Counted from the first letter of the stretch, positions 8,480 to 17,425 are shown. The stretch: 64,000 nt of DNA from an uncultured archaeon (GCA_938045545.1 CALIBN010000010.1:46240-110239); one strand, 5' to 3'. The notes: generated by a model from the letters alone, not told the origin. Translations and numbers: made by a program.

Positions 8480-8550
8480 TGCTTGCCCCTTGGCCAGATT
8501 CGGGCTTTTTGAGCCGCCAAGCGGGTATTCTACCAATGAACTACAGACCC
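8480..8550 (-). pseudogene. tRNA-Gly-like 5' half (decayed or split tRNA)
   Basis: On the minus strand the first 32 bases form a good tRNA 5' half: acceptor strand GGGTCTG, TA, a D-arm GTTC...TGGTAGAAT and an anticodon-stem strand CCCGC. The sequence then departs: no matching GCGGG strand, no canonical TTCRA T-loop, and no CAGACCC acceptor partner follow. Instead there is a hairpin-like CTTGGC...GCCAAG. This may be a decayed tRNA-Gly, or the 5' half of a split tRNA of the type known in some crenarchaea. The 3' half is not in this window. Confidence 0.4.
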
Positions 8551-8738
8551 TAGCGTTAACCTTTTTCCTAATGATATTTAAGCTTTCCCTATAATCTTAA
8601 TAGATCTGAATACGAAATATGGTCTAATATCCAAGTTACCCATCATTATATTACTAACTCTATTACAAATAGGGCTAGTTAAAAACCCAGCTGTTCCTGT
8701 TACATCTTGGAAAAATAGTCTTCCGAAGAATATCTGGG
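8551..8738. other. AT-rich gap
   Basis: Between the tRNA-like half and the fragment of the KRFVDSI family. I see no gene or RNA here. Confidence 0.4.
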
Positions 8739-8963
8739 CTAGCGTACACTATAATATAAAATATAAAATGAGAATTTGAGTGCGATATAAAATGAGAATT
8801 TGAGTGCGCGCTCCCACCAATACTTGTACTCCATCCACCCTCGGAGTATTCTATCCAGTATCTCCTCTGAGGAGAGACGGGAATATTTTTGGAAGGAATC
8901 CATCTTCCTGAAGTATTCTATGGAATCTACGAATCGCTTCTTAAGCTCTGGGTTTATCATCAC
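8739..8963 (-). pseudogene. KRFVDSI family, truncated copy A
   Basis: N-terminal fragment of a family with four copies in this window. It reads NPELKKRFVDSIEYFRKMDS, then SSEEILDRILRG and YKYWWERA, matching the intact copy at 53.8 kb. After WWERA the homology stops at a GCGCGC motif and the reading runs into a 24-base tandem repeat. About 65 of the roughly 226 residues remain. The start is GTG or the ATG one codon on, with the family promoter box just upstream. Confidence 0.7.
8761..8808. repeat. 24-bp perfect tandem repeat (two units)
   Basis: Two adjacent identical 24-base units, each beginning ATATAAAATGAGAATTTGAG and ending TGCG. They lie exactly at the broken end of copy A and abut the GCGCGC motif. 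Probably a duplication made when the gene was truncated. Confidence 0.85.
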
Positions 8964-8984
8964 CGTTACTAATCATGAATTCAA

Positions 8985-8998
8985 CTTTTAAGCATAAC
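8985..8998 (-). promoter_or_regulatory. Conserved promoter box of the KRFVDSI family, copy A
   Basis: Minus strand GTTATGCTTAAAAG about 27-35 bases upstream of the start. The same TTAYGCTTAAA-type box precedes copies B and C, and a close variant precedes copy D, so the promoter was duplicated with the gene. Confidence 0.55.
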
Positions 8999-9000
8999 TT

Positions 9001-9873
9001 TTTTAATTTCATGTAAAAGCTTGGTTCCCCCCAATATGTTGTGCAGAAAAGATTGTGTGAAGCTGAGGTTTGGAATACGTGAGATTCAATATCCTCCTTT
9101 ATCTGGTGCACGGGGATTAAACAAACAATGAAACTATGAAGAATGAAGATTAGAGGTGATTGGGAAGAAAAGACAGATAAAAGCAGAAAAGGGTCAGAAG
9201 AAATAAGGTCGTGCTATTCTCCAAGGTGAAGAGTCCGGAAATGGTATCGTGAAATCGGTTGATCTCTTCTTCCGTTGATGGTATTTTTCTTCTAAGCATT
9301 TCCCCGATCTCGGCTAAGGAATAAATTTATTTGGTTCCATTTTCTCAAGAATGTTATGTTATAGATTTATACCACGAAAGAGAACGTTTTTGAAACAAAG
9401 CTTATGATGCTTAAAGAAACAAACAACTCCTAATCTTTAAAAGATTTCAGTAAAATTATAGATTGCCAGATGAACCGCTTAAACTATGGTGAAAACTCTC
9501 CCAAGGATGGATTCATACAAAAGGAATCGTGTAAAAAATTATTGAACATATCAAGGGAAAAATCGGATTTACCTTCATAAGCATTCTATAAGTGACCCAT
9601 AAAAGCCCAATCTGGTCACCGATGTCTCCGAAAGTCATTGAATTAAAAGCTGGGAGACTTAAAGGGGAGCCCTAACCCCAGGGCCTTAGTCGAGAAATGC
9701 CTAGCCTTATGAGACTCTATGGCCTACGAGGATGGACATCGCAATAGACTATGGTGGAAGATCGAGAAGGATAAGGATTTAAGATGGTGTTGACAGAATA
9801 ATGAAAATGTTGCCTACTGAGTGTCACCTCATGATCCCGAGATCCTTCATAACCTTAAGTTAGTTAAAGCATC
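9001..9873. other. Gene-poor stretch with weak remnants
   Basis: No intact gene. The minus strand at about 9220-9330 reads SLAEIGEMLRRKIPSTEEEI before drifting into stops, a possible antitoxin-like remnant. The remainder shows short open stretches with many stops on both strands. I see no repeat array or RNA gene until the tRNA-Ser at 9874. Confidence 0.4.
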
Positions 9874-9973
9874 GCTGGGGACGGGATTCGAACCCGCACG
9901 GCCCAGAAGGGCCACAAGCTTGCTTGAAGAGCTTTTCTCCAGGCTTGCGCCTTGCCAGTTCGGCCACCCCAGC
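9874..9973 (-). tRNA. tRNA-Ser(GGA) with a 16-base intron
   Basis: Type II tRNA with acceptor GCTGGGG/CCCCAGC, D-stem GCC/GGC, anticodon stem CAAGC/GCTTG, long variable arm GGCCC-TTCT-GGGCC and T-arm CGGG-TTCGAAT-CCCG. The loop reads CTGGAG before the insertion, giving anticodon GGA. Sixteen extra bases lie after position 37, the canonical archaeal intron site, at about 9921-9936. A TATA-like CTTTTAA lies about 25-30 bases upstream. No CCA is encoded. Confidence 0.9.
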
Positions 9974-10050
9974 GCGATATATTGAGGCACGCCCATCTTA
10001 AAAGTTTTTACAACATGCTTACAAAAGGCGTTTTTAAGTTTTAGGAGCGA

Positions 10051-10064
10051 GTTACGCTTAAATG
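10051..10064 (+). promoter_or_regulatory. Conserved promoter box of the KRFVDSI family, copy B
   Basis: GTTACGCTTAAATG, 26-38 bases upstream of the copy B start, matching the box before copies A and C. Confidence 0.55.
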
Positions 10065-10088
10065 CAACTTCATGAACATTAGTGATGG

Positions 10089-10348
10089 ATGGTGAACCTG
10101 GAGCTCAGGAAGCGCTTCGTCGATTCGATAGAGCACATTAGGAAGATGGATTTCTTCAAGGACCACTCTAACTTGTCCTCCGTGAAGATCCTCGAAAAGA
10201 TATTCGGGGGGAAATAGACTACGAGTATTGGTGGAAGGAAAAGAGTCCGCGTAAACGAAGGGAGCCAGATTTCTACAAATCCCTACGAGAAAATGATCTG
10301 TATGGACTCATCTTGAGAAAAAGAGTGTATATTCCGAAAGGGGTCTTT
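10089..10348 (+). pseudogene. KRFVDSI family, truncated and frameshifted copy B
   Basis: Starts as MVNLELRKRFVDSIEHIRKM, DFFKDHSNLSSVKILEKIF and then stops after 42 residues (10089-10217) because a G run is one base short. In the shifted frame homology goes on with EIDYEYWWKEKSPRKRREPD and FYKSLRENDLYGL to about 10320. It then meets a GCACGCGCGC motif, beyond which the opposite-strand phosphoesterase gene takes over. So the copy carries an indel and a 3' deletion. The indel position nearly coincides with that of copy C. Confidence 0.7.
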
Positions 10349-11774
10349 GCACGCGCGCTCCCCCCTCTTCGGGCCTGTAGAGAGACCTGTGGCAGTGCCC
10401 TATTACGCGGATCTCGCTCAGGTCCTTATTCTCTAAAAGTTTCTTCATCATCTCCTTGGGATTCGCATCCATAGGAAGGCCGAGCTCATGGCCGTGGCTA
10501 AACCTTACTACCTTCCAATTCGCTAACTTGACCTTTATCCTTTTCTTCGAGAACCTCCGGAGCATCGTCAGAATCCTTATGGCTTCCACCAATATCGGAT
10601 GCGGGCTATACAGTTGAGGTTCCCACGGTCCCCTCGCAAACGTAAACCTTCTCAGGGTCTTTAAAAACTCGGGAGCGTTTGAATCCGAGCATCCAGACAC
10701 GTACCTCATGCGGGCGCCGAGGTCCTTCAGAAAGTCGAGGAAACTAATGATGTGCGATGCCTTTGGCTTCCCCTCCACGAAGTCGAATACGTCGCCCAAG
10801 AGGACCAGGTGGGTCGGGTGGATCTCCATGAGCCTCCTCAAGCACGGCAGCCAGAGTGATTGGGGGACACCTATGTGTAAATCCCCTACGACCGCTAAGC
10901 AATCATCCTTCTCCAATATCATGTCGTAAACAGGTATCTCATCCAGCTTTCCCTTCTCCGCATACTCTTTGAGCATGACCCAATCGTGCCACGCTATGTC
11001 ATCCGGGTTTTCAGCGATCTGGTTTGGGAACTTAGCTGAGCATGCCTTACAGTTACACTCAATGAGGTCTCTTTCCAGGTCTATGATGCCCACGCCGGAT
11101 GACGTGCCCGCATAAGCATGCCAATTCTTGGCCTCTATTAGCCAAGACATGCCCGCCAGGGAGATTTCAGGGTCTGATTTGTAGAGATCATGCAGGCCTT
11201 TGAGGCCTAAGGCCCCTATCATCAGGGGCTTCGCCCCGATTTCGTATATCTTCACCAGCCCCAGCGAGTAGAGGTCGTCGGCGATTTTAGCCATATCCTC
11301 ATGGACCTCGGCGCCGCGGCTTCTAGCCAGAACGTACTCGGTGGCGTGAAGCCCAACCCTCCTGAAGCCCATTTTCTCCAGCCACTCCGCGTGGAGCGCC
11401 ATCTCTGAAGGGTCTACTCCCTTCAGCAGCGTATCGTTGGTATCCCCTCCTCAACATACTTCATCGTTAGGAGCGTGGCCTCGATCAGATTGGATAAATT
11501 CAAAGCCTTGGAGTACTCGGCGTAAACGGGCATATCCCACCCAATCACCCCATTGAAGTCTCCTTTCTTTGTAAAAGCCCACGGTGAAGTTGAACGTCTC
11601 TTCGGTTAGGAGCCTATCCGGCATTATTGTTGAGAGCAGGATTTGACCATCGAATTCTAGGAAGTTGTGCACTCCTTCCTCTTTAACCCTTTTTATGTTC
11701 TCGCCGTCGCCATACTCCAAACGAATATACCGAAATACCAAAACAACATTTTGAAAAACCCTTTTTATACGCAT
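10308..11774 (-). pseudogene. TGT-like barrel fused to metallophosphoesterase, frameshifted
   Basis: The intact downstream part (10308-11402, 364 residues) has a segment resembling the tRNA-guanine transglycosylase barrel: EWLEKMGFRRVGLHATEYV and the Cys motif CNCKACS with a later His. A calcineurin-like phosphoesterase follows: GDLHIG, LLGDVFDF, FSHGHE, IGHCHRSL. The usual GNHD motif reads SGCSDSN, so a metal ligand may be missing. Upstream (11451-11774) the start of the barrel, FLEFDGQILLSTIMPD and LLTEETFNFTVGF, is in the same frame. Between them about 130 bases are shifted by one inserted and one deleted base (GVIGWDMPVYAEYSKALNL is readable there). A second copy of the first half lies at 42 kb. 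The C-terminus ends at a GCGCGC junction. Confidence 0.6.
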
Positions 11775-11903
11775 ATATTTTTTACTAATGGCCTCATATC
11801 ACTACCCTCTACGATCTAATATTGGAATTGGATTTCTCGGTCTTTATAGAATGCATGCTCAAATCGTTAAAAAAAATAATAATCTTCAAAAAGCATTAAA
11901 ATG

Positions 11904-12500
11904 TTATCGTTCGCGTTTCTCGGCCCTCCAGTATAGGTATGGAATCCCCTTCTCATAGCAGGGCCAATTCTCGTGCCTCAATTCATAACCCAAACTCACT
12001 ACATCCTTAAGACCCAACTTCCTTCTCAGTAACCTTTTCAATAACCTTCTTGAAAATGAGGATCACAAGGCTCTATTCAAGCGGAGGCGAGCCTTAGATA
12101 AATCATGTACGACTCTAGCATCATGTTCGCCACCAGTTCAACAGCCCTCATGGGGCTCGGAATACCTGCGGAGCTTCTCGGAGCTGTTTTAGCGTGCACG
12201 CTATAAAGCCGTTAGACTTAAAAACTTCGGGTTCAGAATAAAAAAAGAGAAGAGTTGGATAAATGTCCCGTTTGCCATGAGAAGGTAGGAGGTTAGGAAC
12301 AGAAGCTCGAGGATCTCTCCATAATGCTCATCGGCCGTAGTCTGCTAGAGCCATGCATTAATGTCTTACTCTCCTCTCCGGTTTTCTCCTCAGCAATATG
12401 TAGATGGTGTCAAGTATTGCTGGGGATATTAGCCTCTCAACGAGTGTTAGAGGCTTCTCGTCCTAGTATAGCTGGAAGAAGGTATAATGGTCTTTGATAA
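11904..12500 (-). pseudogene. Several short decayed coding remnants
   Basis: The 11775-12563 gap has no intact gene. On the minus strand three protein-like remnants are readable: at 11904-12055, RRLLKRLLRRKLGLKDVV, SLGYELRHENWPCYEKGIP and YLYWRAEKRER ending in a stop; near 12090-12190, SPMRAVELVANMMLESYMI, YLRLASA and a stop; near 12370-12470, EKPLTLVERLISPAILDTIY followed by ILLRRKPERRVRH and a stop. The second looks like HEPN/PaREP1-type helical proteins, which is only a guess. A 12-base palindrome AGCGTGCACGCT sits at 12191-12202. Confidence 0.45.
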
Positions 12501-12563
12501 AAAAAGGTCGAGAAAACCATGAAACGATGGCCAAATGAAAACTCGCGTAGCAACTAAAGGGAT

Positions 12564-13566
12564 TTAGTGGCTCTTCCACATTTTAGGATATAAGTCTCTG
12601 CTTATCACGACCCTCTCCACGGACACGACTATACCACTTTTAGCCTGCAGAACTTCGTCGGAACTCATCATAAGGGTGCCAAAGCCGACGCACTCACCCT
12701 TCAAAGTTTTTATGCACACAACATCCCCCTTGGAAAGAGGGTGATCTATCTTTGAAACTCCTTTGGAGGCGAGGGGAGCGCCGTGTGCAACAGCCGCCAC
12801 CGCGCTGTCTTTAATATACACTGAGGGAAAGCCTTTGAAAGCGTCTTCAACAGGTTTAACGAGTCTTCTTAGAAGAGTCTCATCACCCTTCTTAGAGTAG
12901 AGCTGCCAGCCAGCGTAGAGCTCTAAAAGAGTTGCCGAAGAATCCTCGTCTAGAAAACCGTCCCTAACCCTTCTGAGTTCAACCATGTGTGCACCCGTGC
13001 CCAGCAGCAGGCCAAGATCATGCAGAAGCTTCCTGATGTACGTGCCCGGCTCGGTGACAACCCTGAAGACGAACCTCCTGTCTGAAACATCCTCCACCGT
13101 AAACCTTACAATAATTCTCCGCCTCAGCGACCTTTTAACGGATGATTTAACCGGTGGACGTTGGTATATTGGGCCAGTCATCTTCTCAACCCATTTCCTT
13201 AAAGCCTTCTCCTCGAATTCCCCGTGTATCTCGCAGACCCCGACATACTCTTTACTCATCATATGCAAGTACTCTATGGTTTTAGTAGCGTCGTTAAGAC
13301 AAACCGGCAGGACACCGGATACGCCGGGATCTCCCCATTGCTTCAAGGGTCCCGGCGTGCCCAGCCTTCTCGGCGTTGAGGATCCTCTTAACGGTTGAAG
13401 ACACGTCGTGGCTCGAGGGCCCCGGAGGCTTATCAAGGTTCACAACCCCCAGCTGCAGAAGCCTGGAGATGCTTCTTTTATCGGGGTGCTCACCGTACTT
13501 CTCGTCGGTTTCACACTCCTCCTTGACAAGCGTCCGGAACCTTACGAAGTCAACAAGCGTCCTCAA
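12564..13566 (-). CDS. cbf5: Cbf5 (box H/ACA tRNA/rRNA pseudouridine synthase), intron-containing
   Basis: Catalytic subunit of the archaeal H/ACA RNP and tRNA pseudouridine-55 synthase (TruB/dyskerin family). The genomic reading is broken inside the catalytic motif, but removing 13 bases (13331-13343) restores [19 protein letters not shown] with catalytic Asp75. Exons of 223 and 767 bases give 990 bases, exactly 329 residues plus stop, the normal family length. N-terminal [29 protein letters not shown] and [12 protein letters not shown] support the call. The C-terminal PUA domain begins near [18 protein letters not shown]. The gene follows L14e, overlapping it by 17 bases. Cbf5 introns are established in crenarchaea, so this is read as a real gene, not a pseudogene. 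Confidence 0.92.
13331..13343 (-). other. 13-base BHB-type intron in cbf5 mRNA
   Basis: Sense-strand intron AAGCAATGGGGAG. An outer helix pairs CGCCGGGA with TCCCGGCG. Inside it a 4-bp central helix CCCU/GGGG is flanked by three-base bulges UGA (5') and AGA (3'), with loop AGCAAU. Cutting after the second base of each bulge, as the archaeal splicing endonuclease does, joins CUU-G to AU-CCC and gives Leu-Asp-Pro in frame. Structure, cut rule and restored motif all agree. Confidence 0.88.
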
Positions 13567-13843
13567 ACCTCACGATCTCCCTCATGAATTCTTTCAAGCC
13601 GCTTTTCTCTATGGCCGTCATAACAGTCTCATCCTTAGAGTTCACCCTTATTCTGACGGTTTCAGCAAGGGGCATGAGGTGGAGGATGTTCTTCCTACCC
13701 CTCTTAACACCGTTCAACTCCTTTGGACCAGTTACGATAACACTCGTATCGTCAACGCTGCCTACTATAACGCATTTCTTACCCCTGTCCCTTCCACGGG
13801 TTATCACGCATATTCTTCCTGGCCGCAACACTTCCCTAGGCAT
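13550..13843 (-). CDS. rpl14e: 50S ribosomal protein L14e
   Basis: Archaeal/eukaryotic large-subunit protein with a KOW-like fold, 97 residues. [20 protein letters not shown] near the N-terminus and [15 protein letters not shown] followed by HLMPL match the family. It lies between cytidylate kinase and Cbf5, the usual archaeal order except that L34e, often found here, is missing. Confidence 0.94.
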   Translation of the reverse strand: MPREVLRPGRICVITRGRDRGKKCVIVGSVDDTSVIVTGPKELNGVKRGRKNILHLMPLAETVRIRVNSKDETVMTAIEKSGLKEFMREIVRFEDAC

Positions 13844-13850
13844 CTTCCCA

Positions 13851-14414
13851 TCACCATTTCTCCTCCAAATAGGCTGAGACGGCTAACTTAAGTATTCTAC
13901 CGACTGACTCCTGGGAAAGGCTTCCAGTGTCGATAATGATGTCGTAGATGCTTAAATCATCGATGTTAAACCCATAGTACTCGACGAACCTTTTCCTCTC
14001 CGAGTCCTCTCTAGTAAGTGTTTCAGAAACTACTTCTTCAAAGGGTTTTTTCTCTCTGGCAGCAATCCTTCTGCACCTTTCTTCGAAGGGCGCCTTCAAA
14101 TATATTTTGAAGGATTCGACGCCCCTGGCGAACCATCCTGCGAGAAGACTGTCTAGAACGACCCCTCCGGAGTCGAGCAGTGATAAAGTAACGTTGTCTA
14201 TCTCCCTGTCGAAATCAGGGGATTTCTTGCAGAGCTCTGAGAGCTGGGCAAGAGTCAACCCCTTATTCTCAGCTATCGAACGGAAAACCGAGCCCGTTGA
14301 AACATATCTGAGGTTGAACTGCCTCGCAAGCGGAGCTGCGAAAGTCGATTTCCCAACTCCGTGTAGACCCGTTATTATTATTATCGGGTTTCTCGGCCGC
14401 TTCAACCCCGCCAT
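13851..14414 (-). CDS. cmk: Cytidylate kinase
   Basis: Archaeal-type (d)CMP kinase, 187 residues from the chosen ATG just after the upstream stop; a longer reading adds six residues and a 17-base overlap. The P-loop TGLHGVGKST is close to the N-terminus, then VSTGSVFRSIAENKGL, ESFKIYLKAPFEERCRRIAA and TREDSERKRFVEYYG, the lid and nucleotide-binding parts of this family. It sits in the SecY-DUF106-cmk-L14e-cbf5 chain. Adenylate kinase, usually right after SecY, is not present. Confidence 0.92.
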   Translation of the reverse strand: MAGLKRPRNPIIIITGLHGVGKSTFAAPLARQFNLRYVSTGSVFRSIAENKGLTLAQLSELCKKSPDFDREIDNVTLSLLDSGGVVLDSLLAGWFARGVESFKIYLKAPFEERCRRIAAREKKPFEEVVSETLTREDSERKRFVEYYGFNIDDLSIYDIIIDTGSLSQESVGRILKLAVSAYLEEKW

Positions 14415-14415
14415 C

Positions 14416-14874
14416 TCAGCCACCCACCCCAAATGCTTTCCTGAAGACCTGCAGGAAGAAGGAGAGGGATATGAAGTACCAGAGGCCGTAGTTCAACTGT
14501 ACCTGCTCGTTTCCACCGTATAGCGATGCTGAGAAGCGTCCGGCTACATCCCCCATGGGTAGTGTGAACCATAGAAGGTAGAATGCTGAAAGCATGATGC
14601 CCATGTTCACGAGCATTGTTTTAAGCTGGAATGAGGAGACCTCCTGCTCAACCTGGGACATGTAGACCTTCTGCTTGTCGAGCTTTTTAAGAAGCTTCTG
14701 ATCCTTAAGCCTGGCTGCGGCGGCACGCTCCAACCTGTATGCTTTCAACTCCTCAGTCTTCAACCTCATCCTTTCAGGGTGTAGGATGAATTTCAAAACC
14801 AAGTGGCCTAGGAGCGAGGCGGTTGCTGAGACAAGCGTCACCGTGACAATTCCACTAACAGGCAATCGCATCAT
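14416..14874 (-). CDS. DUF106/EMC3-like membrane insertase homologue
   Basis: Archaeal member of the Oxa1/YidC/EMC3 superfamily, 152 residues. One hydrophobic segment lies near the N-terminus (about 6-30). It is followed by a charged coiled coil with AYRLERAAAARLKDQKLLKK, then hydrophobic segments at about 90-105 and 128-145. This is the typical layout of the DUF106 proteins encoded beside SecY, which are thought to assist membrane protein insertion. Gene order SecY-DUF106-cmk supports the call. Confidence 0.85.
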   Translation of the reverse strand: MMRLPVSGIVTVTLVSATASLLGHLVLKFILHPERMRLKTEELKAYRLERAAAARLKDQKLLKKLDKQKVYMSQVEQEVSSFQLKTMLVNMGIMLSAFYLLWFTLPMGDVAGRFSASLYGGNEQVQLNYGLWYFISLSFFLQVFRKAFGVGG

Positions 14875-14974
14875 CCTCCGTGGTAAACGAGTTTAAACCA
14901 TTCTTAGCGGGGTGCTCAACACTACGCGTCATGCTAACTCGTCGGAAAACCGGATGTTAAATAAATGTTTCTGG

Positions 14975-16381
14975 CTACTTGCCAAGCACCTTAAGCAGGC
15001 CGGGATGGGTTTCAATAGTCTCCTCCATTATTAACTGGTAGTACTGCTGAATAATGTCCACCGCCAGCAGGACGCCCATGCCCCCGCCTATGACGGCGAG
15101 CACGTCCCCCACGCCGGCGATAAGCCCGATCGTTAAGCCGCCTAGGAGCGCAACCGTGTTTATGTAGGGAGCTATTTTACTCTCGATTACTCCAGGAGTA
15201 GACCTGAATCCTCTTAGGAAAACGTCTGAGTCAACCAGCTGAGATGAAACCGACTTAGCGTCCATGCCTGAAACCGAAAGCCAAACCATCGACAGGCCTA
15301 GGCTTAGAAGGGCGAGCAGAAGCACGTAGCCTACTGCGCGGAGGGGCTCCGCAGCAACATGCGTGATGCCTCTCGGAGGGTTCACCAGCCAGGCTAAGCC
15401 TGAAACAGGAACATACGTGTTGTTAACAACTTCAACCCTGCCTATGAAGTCAGCCACCGGGGTGTTAGCCAGCCAGGTTCCACTCGCAACATTAGCCATC
15501 AGCTGTATGTTTGAGAAGATTGCCGCCGCGAGAATGACTGGAATGTTTGAAACGTAGAGCAGCCTGATGGGGAAGCCTCTGGAGAAGCCTCTGAAACGGC
15601 CGTGGGAAATCGGAACGTTAATCCTAACGTTTTCAAGGTAGACGAGTAGGAGTATGAACATTACGGTTATGATCAGCTGGAAAAGCGTGGGAACCGCGGG
15701 AGCACCCCTGTAGAAAAAGTCGGCGAGAGGGCTTTGAAGAGAGAAAGCCTTTTGAAAGAAGAAGAGCAGGACTCCCCACATGTAGCCGTCGGGCGCTGGA
15801 AGAGGGTTTAAGCAGCCCAGCCATATTTCCTTAGCGACGCCGGCGAGGATGAACAGGCTTATTCCGCTGCCTAGGCCCCAGCCCTTTTGAAGAGTCTCAT
15901 CCAGAAAGAGGAGGAGAATCGAGGCTATTGAAAGCTGCATTACAGCTATGATTTCAGCCTTCAGGCTCAATTTCCCTAGGGACCCGCTGAAAACAGTTGA
16001 GCCCGCTGAGAAAAGGATGATCAACAAGGTAGCCAGCTTCGTCGCTACCTGCAGCATCCTCCTGTCATACTCGGAGCCGGGGTCGAACCTGATCAAGCCG
16101 GAGCCGGCTAAAAGCTGAACTACGAGGCTGCCTGTTACGAGGGGCCCGATGCCAAGGTGGAGGAGCGAGCCCTGCTGCCCTCCTATTATGATCCTGTATG
16201 ATGCCCATGGGTCAGCCCCTTGGGAGACAATCCCGTAGAGAGGAATATAGCCCATAACCAGGTAGAACGCTAGGATAAGCCCTGTCCACATAAGCCGGGT
16301 GGTGAAGCCAACCTTTCTAGTAGGCGCCTCTATCTGGGGGACGTATGGCTCAATACTCTCCATGGCTTCCAGGAAACCCAT
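14975..16381 (-). CDS. secY: Protein translocase subunit SecY
   Basis: Central channel of the Sec translocon, 468 residues with about ten hydrophobic helices. Family blocks include FTTRLMWTGLILAFYLVMG, GIGPLVTGSLVVQLLAGSGL, GWGLGSGISLFI and GFRSTPGVIESKIAPYINTV. The start overlaps the L15 stop by one base. SecE is encoded separately at 35.2 kb with Spt5. Confidence 0.97.
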   Translation of the reverse strand: MGFLEAMESIEPYVPQIEAPTRKVGFTTRLMWTGLILAFYLVMGYIPLYGIVSQGADPWASYRIIIGGQQGSLLHLGIGPLVTGSLVVQLLAGSGLIRFDPGSEYDRRMLQVATKLATLLIILFSAGSTVFSGSLGKLSLKAEIIAVMQLSIASILLLFLDETLQKGWGLGSGISLFILAGVAKEIWLGCLNPLPAPDGYMWGVLLFFFQKAFSLQSPLADFFYRGAPAVPTLFQLIITVMFILLLVYLENVRINVPISHGRFRGFSRGFPIRLLYVSNIPVILAAAIFSNIQLMANVASGTWLANTPVADFIGRVEVVNNTYVPVSGLAWLVNPPRGITHVAAEPLRAVGYVLLLALLSLGLSMVWLSVSGMDAKSVSSQLVDSDVFLRGFRSTPGVIESKIAPYINTVALLGGLTIGLIAGVGDVLAVIGGGMGVLLAVDIIQQYYQLIMEETIETHPGLLKVLGK

Positions 16382-16800
16382 TAGGGTTCACCAGGCTTAA
16401 CAATCCTGCCGCCCTTAGCCTCCACCTTCATCCTTGCCTTCTCGCTAAAGGATGCAACCTTAACAACGTAGGCAGTGGAAACACTCCCTGAACCCAGAAG
16501 CTTAGAATAGCCGAGCGCAGCGAGATCAAGCGTTTTCTCACCTTCTGAAGCCTGGCCACGTGTCCTCCTATAGAGTTCATCAAGCTCCCCGACGTTTATC
16601 TTTTCCCCTTCAACCCTTGGAACCCTCCTTATGAAACCCTTCTCCTTCTCCTCCTTGTAGAACATTAGAAACTTGTGCCCCATGCTGCCAGCCCTGCCAA
16701 CGCCGCCTCGCGATCCTGATTTACGATGCTGGCCTATCTGACCCCAGCCGTGGGTCCTGCTTCCCCGCATCTTCCTCACTTTTCTCAACCTGGTCGGCAA
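16381..16800 (-). CDS. rpl15: 50S ribosomal protein L15
   Basis: Large-subunit protein, 139 residues. The glycine- and arginine-rich N-terminus RKMRGSRTHGWGQIGQHR and GGVGRAGSMGHKF are diagnostic of archaeal L15. Usual position between L30 and SecY, but with a 133-base gap from L30. Confidence 0.95.
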   Translation of the reverse strand: MPTRLRKVRKMRGSRTHGWGQIGQHRKSGSRGGVGRAGSMGHKFLMFYKEEKEKGFIRRVPRVEGEKINVGELDELYRRTRGQASEGEKTLDLAALGYSKLLGSGSVSTAYVVKVASFSEKARMKVEAKGGRIVKPGEP

Positions 16801-16933
16801 CTTCTCGGCGAGAAGAGCATTCTGGACTTTTTAACCCTTACCGTTGAGCCCAGTGTAAGTTTTAAACCGGTTTTACACCCTTAGTCCAAGTTAATCAACG
16901 GTCTTAAAAGTCTTCCAGCCTGATCAGGCTCAG

Positions 16934-17425
16934 CTATATCATTCTCCGCAGAATCAAGCCTACTCTGTCTCCCCAGTCGCCCAGTATACCGCCCTTCTTA
17001 ACAGGCTTCTTAACACTTCTCTTAAACCCGCCTTTGGGAGGGGTTAGCCTGAAAACAGGCTTAACAGGCTTAATGGCTTCAGTCGGGGAACTGCTCATCC
17101 AGACTGCTTCAATCAGCTCGTCCAGCGTCCCGTATCCGGTGTATTTTGAAACATTCTCGTCGCTTAAACGCCTGTTTCCCGGAAGCCTGCCTCTTTTCAA
17201 GAGCAGTAAGCGAAGCATGTTTTTATCTACCCTTCCCCAGAAAACATAGTCCTTCACCTTTCTCAGCATGCCTTCAACAGGAGGAGTTAGCCTGACCAAC
17301 GTAGACGAGTTCACCCTTAGAAGCCTAAGCTTTCTCAGCGTGGCGGAAACATCCCTAGTAACGTTAACGGACCCCCTTATCCTAACGACTACTGCGAGCG
17401 GCGGAAGCTTTTCCTCAGCCTTCAA
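16934..17425 (-). CDS. rpl30: 50S ribosomal protein L30
   Basis: Large-subunit protein of the L30/L7 family, 163 residues. LAVVVRIRGSVNVTRDVSAT, LRKLRLLRVNSSTLV and FRLTPPKGGFKRSVKKPVKK are recognisable. Overlaps the S5 stop by 11 bases and is in normal order. Confidence 0.94.
   Translation of the reverse strand: MKAEEKLPPLAVVVRIRGSVNVTRDVSATLRKLRLLRVNSSTLVRLTPPVEGMLRKVKDYVFWGRVDKNMLRLLLLKRGRLPGNRRLSDENVSKYTGYGTLDELIEAVWMSSSPTEAIKPVKPVFRLTPPKGGFKRSVKKPVKKGGILGDWGDRVGLILRRMI

Noticed and set aside
8739..8808. CRISPR-like repeats at the 24-bp tandem units
   Set aside because: Only two units, no spacers between them, and no cas genes in the window. No CRISPR array was found anywhere.
9380..9860. 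A transposase remnant in the gene-poor stretch
   Set aside because: Short coding-like pieces exist, but I could not match any to a transposase family and saw no terminal repeats or target duplications.
11451..11774. Treating the 107-residue reading as an independent gene
   Set aside because: It is in the same frame as the downstream phosphoesterase-fusion reading and is the start of the same gene, separated by two compensating one-base shifts.
13294..13566. Cbf5 as a frameshift pseudogene
   Set aside because: The break is explained precisely by a 13-base BHB-like intron that restores the catalytic motif and the total length.
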